This document shows positions 33,221 through 44,053 of a stretch of DNA of 64,000 nt, piece after piece. The number at the start of each line of letters is the position of its first letter. Positions within the stretch are counted from its first letter, which is position 1. The stretch is from Evernia prunastri. Lineage: Eukaryota > Ascomycota > Lecanoromycetes > Lecanorales > Parmeliaceae. The notes beneath the pieces are model-generated. The model had not been told where the DNA came from. It was given only the letters and a program-made list of their open reading frames with translations, and searched no databases. Position numbers and translations under genes: made by a program. The stretch covers positions 310,001 through 374,000 of the forward strand of contig NKYR01000010.1 in the NCBI GenBank assembly GCA_003184365.1, written 5' to 3'.

Positions 33221-33370
33221 AGTGAAGGAGTGACGGAGGGAGTGAGAGAGGGAGTGAAGGGATGGAGTGATCTATCAAGAGAGCAGCATAGACAGGTGTC
33301 CGCGACGATGTAGATACTTTGTGAACCAACACAAGGAAAAGAAGAAACAAAAAAAATTAAAAACATACAG

Positions 33371-33568
33371 CAGCTAGTATTCGCTGGTCGTCACCGACCC
33401 AACTACTAATTAGCCGATCTGAGGCTTATCTTTGGCTGAGCGGACGGGAAGCCGAGTTTGCAACAGTCNACAGCTAGTATTCGCTGGTCGTCACCGACCC
33501 AACTACTAATTAGCCGATCTGAGGCTTATCTTTGGCTGAGCGGACGGGAAGCCGAGTTTGCAACAGTC
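33371..33568. repeat. Identical 98-bp direct repeat around a single N
   Basis: Bases 33371-33468 and 33471-33568 are identical and are separated only by an N and one base. As with the LINE joins, this is best explained by two contig ends that overlap but were concatenated. One copy is probably not real. Confidence 0.85.
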
Positions 33569-34989
33569 TGTGGCCGTATGTACTCAAAATTTTCTTATTT
33601 ACAACTATAGACAAAAGAAAGAATATAAATATTGGAAGGTTACGGACAGGCCTCAAAGTTCTACTCGCTATGATAGTAAGTAACTCTGATGGAGATGGGC
33701 AAGGGAACAGTCTTCACTCATTCATATCTAACTTACTGTGAGGCCAGTTAGGATGGGGGAGGTCTACCGGAGTGACAGACACCCTTTTGGACCCCGAGAT
33801 CGGTTTCTATCAGCATTATCGATCCCGACACCTGTCTGAAGCATTCAGAGGGCGGTTTCTTATTGGGTGGGGAAGTGAAAGGAAGGAAGTCTACGGAATT
33901 GTGGTTTTCGGTGATTTGACTCTTGGGATGGGACGGGCTGGTTTGATTCCACCTGTTGAATGACGAACAATAAATTTCGAGTCCTTAGTTGTACTTGAGA
34001 TGAGAAAGGAAGAACTTCTCGCATGACGATCGAGGGAGAGTGAGTGTCTGTGTGAGTGGTAATTGGGGAAGGAAGTGACACGGGATTGATCTGTCCTGTA
34101 GGCCTTGCTTGAGCTTCTTGTCCGGAATGGAAAACCGTCCGTCACGCTGTTCTGCAAGCGCTGGGCTACTGAATTCCGGCTCTGTTTGTTCGAGTTGGAA
34201 AGGGAAGAAGGGCGAAAGACTCTCGTGGGGAAGGACGCTCCAGGCAAAGGATGCGTGCAGAGAGCTGGGGTTCCGGGAAGTGGGAGAAAGGTGAAGCTGA
34301 GACGTTGCTGAGCTTTGGCATCTTACCGTGGTTGATTTTTAATGGGAGGGGAAATCGCCGAGGAAGATCAGCGGTGTGAACGGCTTAAGGCTTGAGCTTC
34401 TGCTGGTGATGGGGGTTGAGGGGATCAGAGCTTGGTGTCTTGGAAGGTTGAGCCTGGTTGGGAAGAACGAGTTGGACGGATCAGGCTAAGAGTTGAGGAT
34501 CCCACAAGACCTAGTCATGAGATCTGGCAAGAGGAAACAAGAGCATGCCGGTCGATCATCCCCTCTGCCCTTCGACAACACAATGGGATCTCTCTCACCC
34601 CCCTGGAAGAAGCAAGCATAGATGAAAAGCACCGAAAAACTTGCTAAGCAACATCGAACCCGCCCCTTGAAATGGTACGCTCAGGTGCACAAGCAAAGAC
34701 TTATCCTCGGGACGATGCAGCAGAAGAGCCGCGTCTAGGACCTAGTGAATTGTGTCGAGGCCGAAAAGCAGGGGGGAAACAAGAGCGCTAAGCGCTAAGC
34801 GAGAAGTACACACCAGTGAGCTTTTCAAGGGCCAACGGAACTCGTCCCCCCTCGCCATTCCCATCCAAAACCCATCCTCCCGTCGTCGGTGCTGTTGTAA
34901 AACCAGGTAGATATGGCAACCCGGGTACCCAAGCAGCCCCCGTTCTCCCTCGTCCTCGCACCCTGTCTTGCTAATGACGTGAATTCTTT

Positions 34990-35720
34990 TTTTCTTTAGA
35001 ACCCCCTCGTCCTCACCGGCGAGGACTTGGAGCGCCCTCCTCACGTCGGGATCTAAAACTGGCGTCTCGCCCGCGGCGGCTCTCCCGCATCGAACGATAC
35101 GCCGAGTCGGCCGGAAACAGCACCAGCCTCGACGTCTCTTCCGGTCCCGGAACCTCCATCCCGTCAGGTGTCCGCCTATCTGCACTGCGGGGTATCCCCC
35201 CCCGTGAAGCGCAGAGCCCCGTCCGACGCCGAAGCCACCCGCCAGCCCGTGTGCAAACCGGGAGCGACGCCGACCCCCTTCTGCGGGAAATACTCCCCGG
35301 CCAAACACGACCCGCCGAAGAAGCTCCAGGATCGACAAGGGGATCGACAAGGGAGCGTTCAAGTGTCCTCGCTGCCGGGCCGGGTACGCGAGGATCGACA
35401 GCCTGAGGAGGTACTTCGGGGCTTGCGTCAGGAGGAACGGGAACCCGGACTGCGACGCTTGGACCGACGGCGAGAGCTATGCGGCCGAGTCTGCCGGGTC
35501 AGTTCTTGGACCCCGAATCCCAACGATGCCTTTTTTTTCGTTGTGCGAAATCGCCATGCTGACTGTGGAGAGTAAAAGGCGCACACAGACCGTCCAGCTT
35601 GTTGCGATCTCTGTTCGCGAATACAACATTCGTCGCGCCGCGCATGCGAATTGGGCAGGTCTCTCCCTGGAAATTGTAAGTGCGGATGGTTGTTCAATGG
35701 CGGTTGGTGTATCTGAATGA
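34990..35720 (+). pseudogene. Zinc-finger gene relic
   Basis: A clear 3' splice site (GCTAATGAC then TTTTTTTCTTTAG, ending 34999) leads into a GC-rich stretch. From about 35340 one frame reads DKGAFKCPRCRAGYARIDSL, RRYFGACVRRNGNPD. It matches the C2H2-like finger often found in fungal proteins, which normally reads CPxCxxxFxRxDSLxRHFxxC followed by RNGNP. Here the His ligand is Tyr (RRYF) and the finger frame has no open path from the upstream reading frames: the long open frames at 34999-35405 and 35168-35575 are out of register with it. A duplicated ATCGACAAGGG just before the finger could mark the damage. I treat it as a decayed copy, or a gene whose exon structure I cannot resolve. Confidence 0.4.
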
Positions 35721-36119
35721 TGCGCAGGAGGAGGACACGGACAGGGGTGATGCGGATGACATGTCTGACATGTCTCCTGCGGACGAATGGTCGATGCATT
35801 TTTGAGGAGGGGGACGGCATTCGGGTCAGCGAATCTTCGGATGAGGCCGGAGATGGATGGATGGTTGTGTACATAGTCGCAGTGGTATCGTACATGAATT
35901 CTACGCATGATTTGAGCATTATTGGATGTGACGGCGCAAGGGGCCATGAATTGCAAAAGGGTTCGTGTCAGACAGACATGGAGGATACTTTACAGTTCAT
36001 GAACTTGTGAATATTCAAAGCTGGTAGGTTTAGGACCATCTATTTACATTTTCAGCTCACGAATGACACACATTTGAATGCTTCTCCATGTACTTCCCTT
36101 CTCGGTACGCTGCTGTGGC

Positions 36120-37385
36120 TCACACTCGTGAAGCTCGAAGGGCTTCCTTCTTTGGATCCTTAGCTTCTTGCAGCTGCTTCTTTCTTGTCCCAATACGCCC
36201 GTCGATGAAGTTCAGAAGCTCCCCCTGCCTAGCGCGAAAAGCCCCCTCGCCTAGCTTTAGCATGGCAGAAAATGCTCCGTTCTGCACTTGCCAGGACTTG
36301 GAAGCTGAGCCGAAGATTTTGGCGAATTGCCCATTCAGGGCCTTCCTCGTGGCATCCCATCCATTCTTCCTACTGAAGTCCTTGCTGGGCAGTCTATGGC
36401 TGTCTCGGAGATGCTTCAGAGGTCGGATCTTTCCTAGCGTTTCGATGCGGTTTTGCTGGTATGCTTTCCATGGGGTGACCGAATCGTAGAAGCCGAATTG
36501 AGCACCCGTGATATCCAACGCATAATCTTCATCCTCGTTGATGGTGATATTGAAGACGACGTGCTCAGATTTGGAGCTGTCGCTCTCGTAGCCGTCCGGC
36601 TCAACAACAACGACTCTAAGTAGATTTCGGAGTTAGCATAGTCCTTTAGGTAATGATGTAGTTCATAAGGCAAGTCTGAGTAGGAACAAGAGCATCTAGT
36701 TCTCGAAAAGAAGGTCCGTCGACGACGAGTGAGTACCAATAAGCAAGCATTTACTCCGGGATTTGCTTACCGACGTAGATACTTGACCTTCGGAATGCGG
36801 ACCTCAGAGACTTTGAATGGTACACCTGTAACATGTTAGTATAAATGTGCCAATAATCAAGATTTCATCGCCGCTCTCAGTCTTGGATCGCTGATTCATG
36901 ATTGTGATGGGCTTCTGACCTTGCAGCATAGTCTCAACAAGAACTTGCACATAGTCTTCCGAGCTGCCGCAGTTCATCCAGGCCATAGCAGCCTGTTTGT
37001 CTTGATCATTGAGCAAATGCTCTGAAGGAAATGGGTTGAATATGCTCCGTTCCTTCGACCCCTCTAGGACGTAAAGAGTTTCTTCCTTGACTTCTACCCC
37101 CACGACATCCAGATCAAAGGTTCGCTCGATAAGACGGAAGAATGCGAGCTTCGCTGTCTCCGCTACCCGATACAGAGATTTGCGGCGCTGAGCATTCTGG
37201 CAATAGGACTTGTGGAATGTCCAATCAGCTTTCTGACAATTCTCGCTGCAGTACCATACAGTCTCGACGTAACCTCCTTCTCCATCTGGTGCTTTGTTAC
37301 AGCCGTTGCATAGTCGCGTGGCAGCTTCCCTGCAGCGGGCACATATGTTGATTGTCTCATCTGCTTCTTCTGTAGAGGACACCAT
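36120..37385 (-). CDS. MYND zinc-finger protein, hypothetical
   Basis: Exons 37385-36920, 36825-36771 and 36615-36120 give 338 residues. The MYND finger is at about residues 14-58: CARCREAATRLCNGCNK, then VWYCSENCQKADWTFHKSYC. Its seven Cys and one His ligands are present. MYND fingers usually bind proline-rich peptides in protein partners. The rest shows no domain I recognise; similar fungal proteins are common and uncharacterised. Intron 1 (94 nt) has a GTCAGA donor, a TACTAAC branch point and ACAG acceptor; intron 2 is 155 nt. Both phases fit. The donor inside an otherwise open frame is inferred because the alternative (no splice) runs into a non-homologous tail and stop; the spliced version continues as LQGVPFKVSEVRIPKVKYLR. 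Confidence 0.75.
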
Positions 37386-39368
37386 CTTGAAACGCACTCT
37401 GTATCCAAAGTAGTCAAATTGAGAGATGATTTTATTTCTTGAGTCTTGTATAATGGGATGGTGTGAGGCTTAACAGTGGTTGAGAAGCGACTTGTTGAAA
37501 GTGTAGTCGTGTTGATCAGGAAGCGGAAGCTGTGGCTGGTTCTGGAAGTTGGTGGTCAATTGTAGTCGAGAATCCAAAGAGGAGTTTGCAGGAAGGCCGT
37601 AAGAGCTTTTGGAATGCTCGGAGTGATTGCCCATATGTCGTGTGCCATCAATGTGGGGAAGCTAGAGTTGTAGAGATGTCAATGTGTTGACAGCCGTCAC
37701 AATGAATTCGTTACTGTATCGTAACAAGTCCAGCAGAGATGCCAATGATAATGAATGTCAAGACAAACACACTAACTTCTCAAGGCCTCAGCATAAGCAT
37801 TGCATGGTAATCACCATTACAATAGCATAATTGCAGAGGCACAAAGGCTTCAATGAAAGTCATGTTATAGATCAAACCTTCAGAAACGACTTTGCATCTC
37901 TTTCACTTCACAGAAGCATCTAGTCAAATCGTTTTGGCGGTAAGCAGCCCGCGGCTACTTCTCAACAAAGGCTTGTGCAATTCAGAGGTTGCCTTCTCCA
38001 TGTCAAAGACTCCTTGATGCAAAAGCTGCAGCCACCCTTTTCTTTAGCCATCCTGGGCTGCTAGTCTATGCCACGATATTCTGCTCCTTCAAAAGCTTCA
38101 CCACCCTCAATTTGCATTCTTATTCATTCCTTCCTTTCCTACGGCCTTTATGCTTTTCACCTTTCGGTATACTTCTTGAATCTTGAAAGATATCGAGCAG
38201 GAAGGTCCATTGGATAGTCGGAGATAGGATTCTCTTGCCACCCTGGGCCTTCCTTCTATTTGGGGTTTGTCTCTCCTTCATTGCGTGCTTTTTATACGCT
38301 TGAAGCCTAGATGCACACGTCGTCAGCAAAGAGAGAATACACCATTGAAAAGTCTGAATGCTCCAAAGCATTGAACCTGACCATGTCCGAGGAGCATGGC
38401 AAAGACGTCACTGAGGCACCTGCATCCTGCGGTGTGTTACTCGTGACGACAGTTCCAAGTCACAGACAAGGATTTTAAAGCAAAAGCGAAGGGTGCATCA
38501 TAGCAGATCCCTGAATTCCCCGAAATTTTGACAATTTGGATGAAAAGCTTCATATTAGAGTAAAGAGCCTAACAAATGCTGAACAGCCTGACGCTTGTGC
38601 CGCGTAGGAGGAGCTGATAGTCAGTTGAGCCTGAGGGTTTAGGCGGAGAGCTGCGCCCTCTTGGTAGAGCACCATTTTGGGGTTAGTCTAGAAAATAGCG
38701 TGTCGCTAGCAATGACAGTCCTAAAGACTTTCTATCATCAACAAACATCTCTCTGATTGTAGCTGAACACGATAGCTCGTTCTCGACTTGAGGCAGGAAG
38801 TCTCAACCGAGCAGATGTCTTCCAGAGAATGATCAATCCCCTGGTATGGCCGGTCAAGCTTGGCCAAGGCTTGAGCGCCGTCTATGAGGCGCAGGCCTGC
38901 CAGCTTGCCAATTTCCCTATTACCATCCTGCGCAGTAGCAGAGATGGTAAGGCTACAAACCAATGACATCAGAGCTAATGGTGCACTGGCTGCTAACTGA
39001 CCAAATGCTAATTAGAGATTGCGCGCTTGTGTACAACAAGGCCATGCCCTCCTTCACAATCCCTCAATCGCGCAAAGCGCTTGCTCTTGACCTACTCGAG
39101 CGATATGAATCACACATCATGTGCACTGCGAGTGGCCGTCCCAGAGGCCTATCAAATGATTTAAAAAGCTGACATTTCCTTGACAGCTGTCGACAGCCCA
39201 TCATCCAATCTCGATACCAGCATAAGTTCTCACCAGCCTGTTCACTTTTCCGGGTGATCTCCCAGAACATTACTCCTTACGAGCGAATCAAGACCCAAAC
39301 TTGCGCAGCACTCCTGCTCTTTCACTACAATCCTTCCGCTTCCTCCGGCCACCCGCACCCCCTTCTCA
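37386..39368. other. Intergenic, nothing recognised
   Basis: About 2 kb with several open frames of 60-85 codons on both strands, none with a domain or convincing splice structure. It separates the divergent MYND gene and the Ser-rich gene, so it holds their promoters. Confidence 0.5.
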
Positions 39369-41105
39369 ATGGCTGCCACCGCGAGGACTTCCCACCGTCC
39401 CTTCGAAGCATTCCATAGAGCACACCGAGGATCTGATGGTCACCACGACTCATCTGAGGCGAATATTGGGGTACCATTCCACGGTAGCTGTTCGAAATGT
39501 CATCATTTCCACAACAATCACCTGTTCACATTTTCCCTCGACTCTACGGTACACACAAGGCTTTGTTGCGAACGGTGCAACCACCCTATGTTTGGATTGG
39601 GGAGAGTCTCGACCCAAAATACCCTCGCCTCTGTCGAATCCGATTCCACATTCACTCCAAGAGTCTGCGTCGATCAACCGGGACCACAACCAGCATTGCA
39701 GCCAGAAACGGCGCCGGGCACTTCGGGGCTTGGGCTGTTGACTACGATCACGGAGCGCAGGTCTCCAGCAACTAGCCGGTCTACTTCCCATATCGGTACT
39801 CCAGTGCCGACATTGGCGGCTTCTCAGGCTGGTGAAGAGCCCCTAGAGGGTCATGGATTACCAAAAGATACTGCTCAAGGAAGCCCTGAGGAACGGCCTC
39901 CGCATCCGCAGGTTGTCACTCTAAGACGTCTTCGAACAATCGGTCGTCGATTCAAAGAGCGCTTCTATTCCAAGCCAAGTGAGTGGAAATTGTCTCGGAT
40001 AAGGCTACGCATGACTAAAGCGATGGAATCATCTCACGATGCTCCAGAACCTGTTGCTATGCCTTTCGCCGGATCTACTCTGTCAGACGGTCATAGAACT
40101 GGCTTGACCGGCGATATATCTGCTTCGGCTTCGGCGTCAGGTTCCACGACTGAGGTGTCTTCGGGTCAGGAAAGATCAACCAACGCCGAGGAGCCAGTGA
40201 ACGAGACAGGAGATGACCCAGAGGACAGACATGCGTCCCTTCGCGCACGACGTCGCGAACTAACTCTTGCAAGAGAAAGAGAAATCGCTACAAATCAAAA
40301 ATGCCAGTGCAGTAATGAGTGTCCATGTATCAATGGTTCCCACGTTACTCAAGGGGAGAGGTCCGACACACCCGAGAATATCCACGTGCCTCACTACCTC
40401 TTCCCCAATCATCATTCATCCACTGGAAGCAGTAATAGTCAACCGTCGCATACTAGTGCACAAGGACTGGATTTCTCCCACATGGGCGGTCATTTCGAAT
40501 CACCGCGGAGGTCATCAAGTGCTGATGAATCAAGCTCCGCTGCTGAAAGTGGTCCGAGACGAACGAGGTTCAGTCAAGGTTCCACACTTTGGAGCAATGG
40601 AAGCTCGTCCTCCCTGCGGGCCAGGCGACCCCTTGTTGGTCGAGCTTCTAGCCTGCCTGTTGGCAGTCGTACGCAATACTCTCCTGGCGTTCGCACCAGC
40701 TCGCATAGTAATAGCTTAACCCCGAGCTCTGGCTGGCCTGAGATTGCCAGAGCTCCTGGCTCGGTTGATGAGAGAAATATACCTGGACGTACAAGCCGTA
40801 CAGCCTCCTTTCGGAACGGCGAAGTTTCATTGCACCAAAGCTCTACAAGCCTTGCGAATCTCCCTGATCGTCAAGAAGAGGAGCAACTCGTCGACGGCGT
40901 GAGCCCTACGAGCCACTCACCCATGCGGGACGGCGATGAAATGCCTCAAACACCACAAAGTGGCATTCGCTCAGACGGGGACGTAGACGCAGTGTTGGAA
41001 CTGGCCCCTCACAGGCTGCCAAGAACTGTACAGGATCTTGCGGATGGGGAAATACCGGATCACAATGTTCATTTGCCAGAACATCCAGCCAACAACTTCG
41101 TCTAA
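39369..41105 (+). CDS. Ser-rich protein with conserved Cys/His motif, unknown function
   Basis: A 578-residue intronless protein. Near the N-terminus (about 37-80) is a compact motif: FHGSCSKCHHFHNN, then FTFSLDSTVHTRLCCERCNH and PMFGLG. Its CxxCHH plus CxxC pattern suggests a bound zinc ion. A second Cys cluster, KCQCSNECPC, occurs near residue 311. Everything else is low-complexity, rich in Ser, Thr, Pro, Arg and acidic residues, probably disordered and phosphorylated. I see no signal peptide or membrane segment. The N-terminal block is unlikely to occur by chance in a disordered protein, so it probably marks a fungal family. I do not recognise its function. The start is the first ATG of the frame. 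Confidence 0.8.
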   Translation: MAATARTSHRPFEAFHRAHRGSDGHHDSSEANIGVPFHGSCSKCHHFHNNHLFTFSLDSTVHTRLCCERCNHPMFGLGRVSTQNTLASVESDSTFTPRVCVDQPGPQPALQPETAPGTSGLGLLTTITERRSPATSRSTSHIGTPVPTLAASQAGEEPLEGHGLPKDTAQGSPEERPPHPQVVTLRRLRTIGRRFKERFYSKPSEWKLSRIRLRMTKAMESSHDAPEPVAMPFAGSTLSDGHRTGLTGDISASASASGSTTEVSSGQERSTNAEEPVNETGDDPEDRHASLRARRRELTLAREREIATNQKCQCSNECPCINGSHVTQGERSDTPENIHVPHYLFPNHHSSTGSSNSQPSHTSAQGLDFSHMGGHFESPRRSSSADESSSAAESGPRRTRFSQGSTLWSNGSSSSLRARRPLVGRASSLPVGSRTQYSPGVRTSSHSNSLTPSSGWPEIARAPGSVDERNIPGRTSRTASFRNGEVSLHQSSTSLANLPDRQEEEQLVDGVSPTSHSPMRDGDEMPQTPQSGIRSDGDVDAVLELAPHRLPRTVQDLADGEIPDHNVHLPEHPANNFV

Positions 41106-42186
41106 CCGTATAACTTCCCTCGTGGCCACATTCACAGTCATTGGTATTGACTTCGGCTTTTAGCAGCGGCTGTACCGGTTCGTTGCCAACTTCCCTTGCC
41201 GAGATTCAAGCTCATGGATGCCCTGAAACCGCGCGACGGAGAAAGGACGCCTTACAAATATAGGGATTTATGGTGAAATTTACACTCTGCTGTTAGGTCT
41301 TCTTCACGAATACGGACATTCCTTTTCCTGTCATTCTGTTTCCATAGCATGGCGCTGGTAGAAATGCGTATAGTTCCGCAGCATTATCGCGTGTTATTTG
41401 TGGTTTGTGGTCATTTCATCTTGTATTCACTGACGTCGGTAGCTCCGCTATGGCATTGTGGTCACACCTAAGGTGCTGGTGGATTTTCATGTACTAGTAC
41501 TCGTATTGAAATCTCGTGAATGCAATATTCTATACACTCAGCCCGCATTCTTGTCGCTGTAAACCAGACTCCTTGCCTGATAGTTCCCATGTTGAAGTTC
41601 GTGGATGCAAAACAGTCCCTAAGTTCTCCAAAAAAAAAGCCCGCGGATTCCTAATTACATACATTGAAACCGACCCAGGTATAACAAACCATATCGTTCT
41701 CCGTGTTGCCTTGTTGCTACGGAAATGCAAATGCGAAGGCTATGCACGAAGGACTCTTCTCTTCCATTCCATCGATCCGCACGAGTCTCTCTCTGCCCTT
41801 GGCATACAATCAATGCGCCCCTCGCGGAATCGATGCAAGTGCTATCTATCCTTGGGCCGAGTGGGTGTTGTGGGAGAATAGATCGTTTGCTGATGTTAGG
41901 GGGAAACGAGCTGCGTCGTTGGGATCTGGCTGTGCTGGTGGGATGTGTGTTTTTAGGGTAGGGTCTGGGAGTGGAGGGTGCATGGGATGTGGTCTGGTCG
42001 GTGAGAAGTGAAGTGAGCCGGGAGCTCGTCGCTTGTGAGTCCAGGCCGGTTTTAGCTTCTTGCTTGGTTGGTTGATATCTAAGGTTAATGTCTTTCAGAG
42101 GATGAGTGTTGTTGGATTGGTTGATATTCATACAGGCATTCTCATCTATTTTTATACTCATACAAGCTCTAATGGTGTGTATACCT
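41106..42186. other. Convergent intergenic region, nothing recognised
   Basis: About 1.1 kb between two genes ending towards each other. Open frames overlap on both strands without domain features. In particular I see no remnant of a MOSC domain that could have belonged to the neighbouring sulfurase-like gene. Confidence 0.5.
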
Positions 42187-44053
42187 CTAAGGAATCGAAA
42201 AATTGTCCAGATATCCCCAGGAACGTCGACGTCGCCAGTTACGTGTCCCTAAAATGCCACGTGTCTTCGACGGTGACATCGCGCCTGCTTTTCCAAGCCC
42301 GTGGACAGGAAGATGCTCCCACAAGCACTCCCTCGTCTTGAACGATTCCATGCAGACTGCGACGGGACAGGTGGAGTCGGCGGTACTCTCCTTGACGCGG
42401 ACGGTGGTCGCCTTCGACGCCGGCGTTTTCTCACGCAGCGACACCGTTCCCGCACTACTACCCATGGACTCCCACGACCGCACGCTTCTCCCCTTTCCCG
42501 GAGGGCCCGCGCGCACGAAAAGCCGCGCGAACGCCATGAACTTGTCGACGTCGCCGACGCTGCTCATGGCGCCGAGGCTCACGCGGACGATGCCCGTGGG
42601 CTTGCCGTTGATTTCGTCCAGCCCGTTCCCGCAGCGCAAGCCGTCGGCGAAATTGCCGCGCATCTCGTCCGGCGACATGGCGAGGGCGGAGGCGATGCCG
42701 CCCGGGTTGCACACGCCGCCGGTGCGCAGGTGGATGTTGTGCGCGATGGCGAGCCGTTCGAAGTCGGATTTGCCGATCCAGTCGCCGTCGCTGGTCCGGA
42801 CGTTGAAGGCGATCGTGGGGCCTTGGGCTTCGCTGGTGCCGTAGTTGGATGGGGAGGTTTCGTAGATCGTGAAGGCGGGCAGACCGTTTGCGTGGATAAG
42901 GCTGGACATCTTTTCGTGCAGTGTCGTGATCAGGTTGCAGGTGTGCTGAGAGACATTTCCCATCGAGCCAAACAGTCTTTGATGCACTTTCAGGGCTAGG
43001 TTCAAAGCGAGGATGCTGTGAGTTGCTGGCGTCCCGTCTTCCAGTATCTCATGGAGCGACGTCGACTTCTTCGCGTGCCACGCGCCTGTGTTTCTGGATC
43101 CATCGTTGGTCCCATTGATGACCATGTCGACGGTACCGCCACCAAAGTAACGTCTCTCACTCAGAACATGACCAGATGCTTTCCTGACGATCAGGGCTCC
43201 CAGATCGGGAAACCCAAAAATCTTGTAGAAGCTCAAGGCTATAAAGTCTGGTGCGTTGTCCGCGTCCCTGAGATCTAGTGGAGCGGTTGCCACATAAGCT
43301 GCCGCGTCGAGAAGGGTGAAGACCTGGCTACTTGGCGTGTTCGAAGATCTAATGCCGCCGGACCAACTCAATGGCAGACGGCGTCCATTCATGTTGCTCT
43401 GCGCAGGGTAGGCAAAAAGCTCGATCCCCTCCGGAGTAGAAGGCTCTTGAATAATGCGTTCTTGCACTTTCTGTGAATGGCGGCTATTGATCCACTCGTC
43501 GACCTCTCCGTCAGTTGCAAAACATCTAAAAGATCCGCCGGCAGTCTCCCTGACGCCAACGAGTGACGTATGGGAATCCGCATGATAGCTGTACCAAGAA
43601 CTTGCTCTCCGGCTGTGGTCCGACACACAGTCCATGACCAGTTTGATAGCAGCTGTAGCGTTAGCAACGAAGATCAAATCGAAATGTTTCGGGTCCGCTT
43701 TGAAGAACTTGAGAGCCTGCAGCCGCGTAGATTCGATGACATCCGTGGAGAGCATCGACGATGGAGAATTTGAGTGAGGGTTGCCGAAAAGGTGAGAGTT
43801 CATCTCTATTGCATAGTCTTCCACCAGAGACCTTGGATACGGTGTGGTTCCAGCATGATCAAGGTATACGGTTTCTAATCAAGTATCGTAAGAAACTAGC
43901 TTCTAGGAGAGCAACACTGAGGGCGGCCATACCTTGGAGGAGAGGATATTCTTGCTTCCTGATGGCCTCAACTGATTTGGGGTATGGGCAGGGTACTCTC
44001 TCCTCGTCTGACGTAGCGGTTCGAGACCGATTGCCCCAGCACAGCAGCCCCAT
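42187..44053 (-). CDS. Molybdenum cofactor sulfurase-like protein, aminotransferase half only
   Basis: Exons 44053-43933 and 43874-42187 (58-nt GT-AG intron) give 602 residues. The fold is the PLP-dependent NifS/aminotransferase class V domain of MOCOS (Aspergillus HxB, plant ABA3), which swaps an oxo for a sulfido ligand on the molybdenum cofactor. Seen: TVYLDHAGTTPYPRSLVEDY, HLFGNPHSNSPSS, FVANATAAIKLV, SYHADSHTSLVGVRE, the PLP lysine in SFYKIFGFPDLG, and the persulfide Cys in RTGGVCNPGG. Full-length MOCOS proteins are about 800 residues and end in a MOSC domain that holds the cofactor. Here the protein ends about 100 residues after the aminotransferase domain in a basic, unconserved tail. 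It may be a truncated gene, or a short fungal paralog. Codon use is very GC-rich near the 3' end. Confidence 0.85.

Larger units (their letters stand above)
32300..34900. other. Intergenic, simple repeats and an assembly duplication
   Basis: No supported gene. Long open frames here (for example 32617-33366 on the minus strand) are compositional artefacts of purine-rich repeats, giving Pro/Ser/Leu runs. The segment contains a G20 run, GGGA repeats, ATGATGGATTGAT-type imperfect repeats around 32770-32850, and a 98-bp false duplication around a single N at 33469. Confidence 0.6.

Noticed and set aside
32617..33366. 249-codon open frame on the minus strand
   Set aside because: It is composed of Pro/Ser/Leu/His runs made by purine-rich microsatellites and a G20 tract; no real protein features.
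38640..38690. tRNA-like D-arm CCTCTTGGTAGAGC
   Set aside because: No acceptor, anticodon or T arm can be paired around it.
42301..42999. 232-codon plus-strand open frame opposite the sulfurase-like gene
   Set aside because: Antisense shadow of a GC-rich coding exon.
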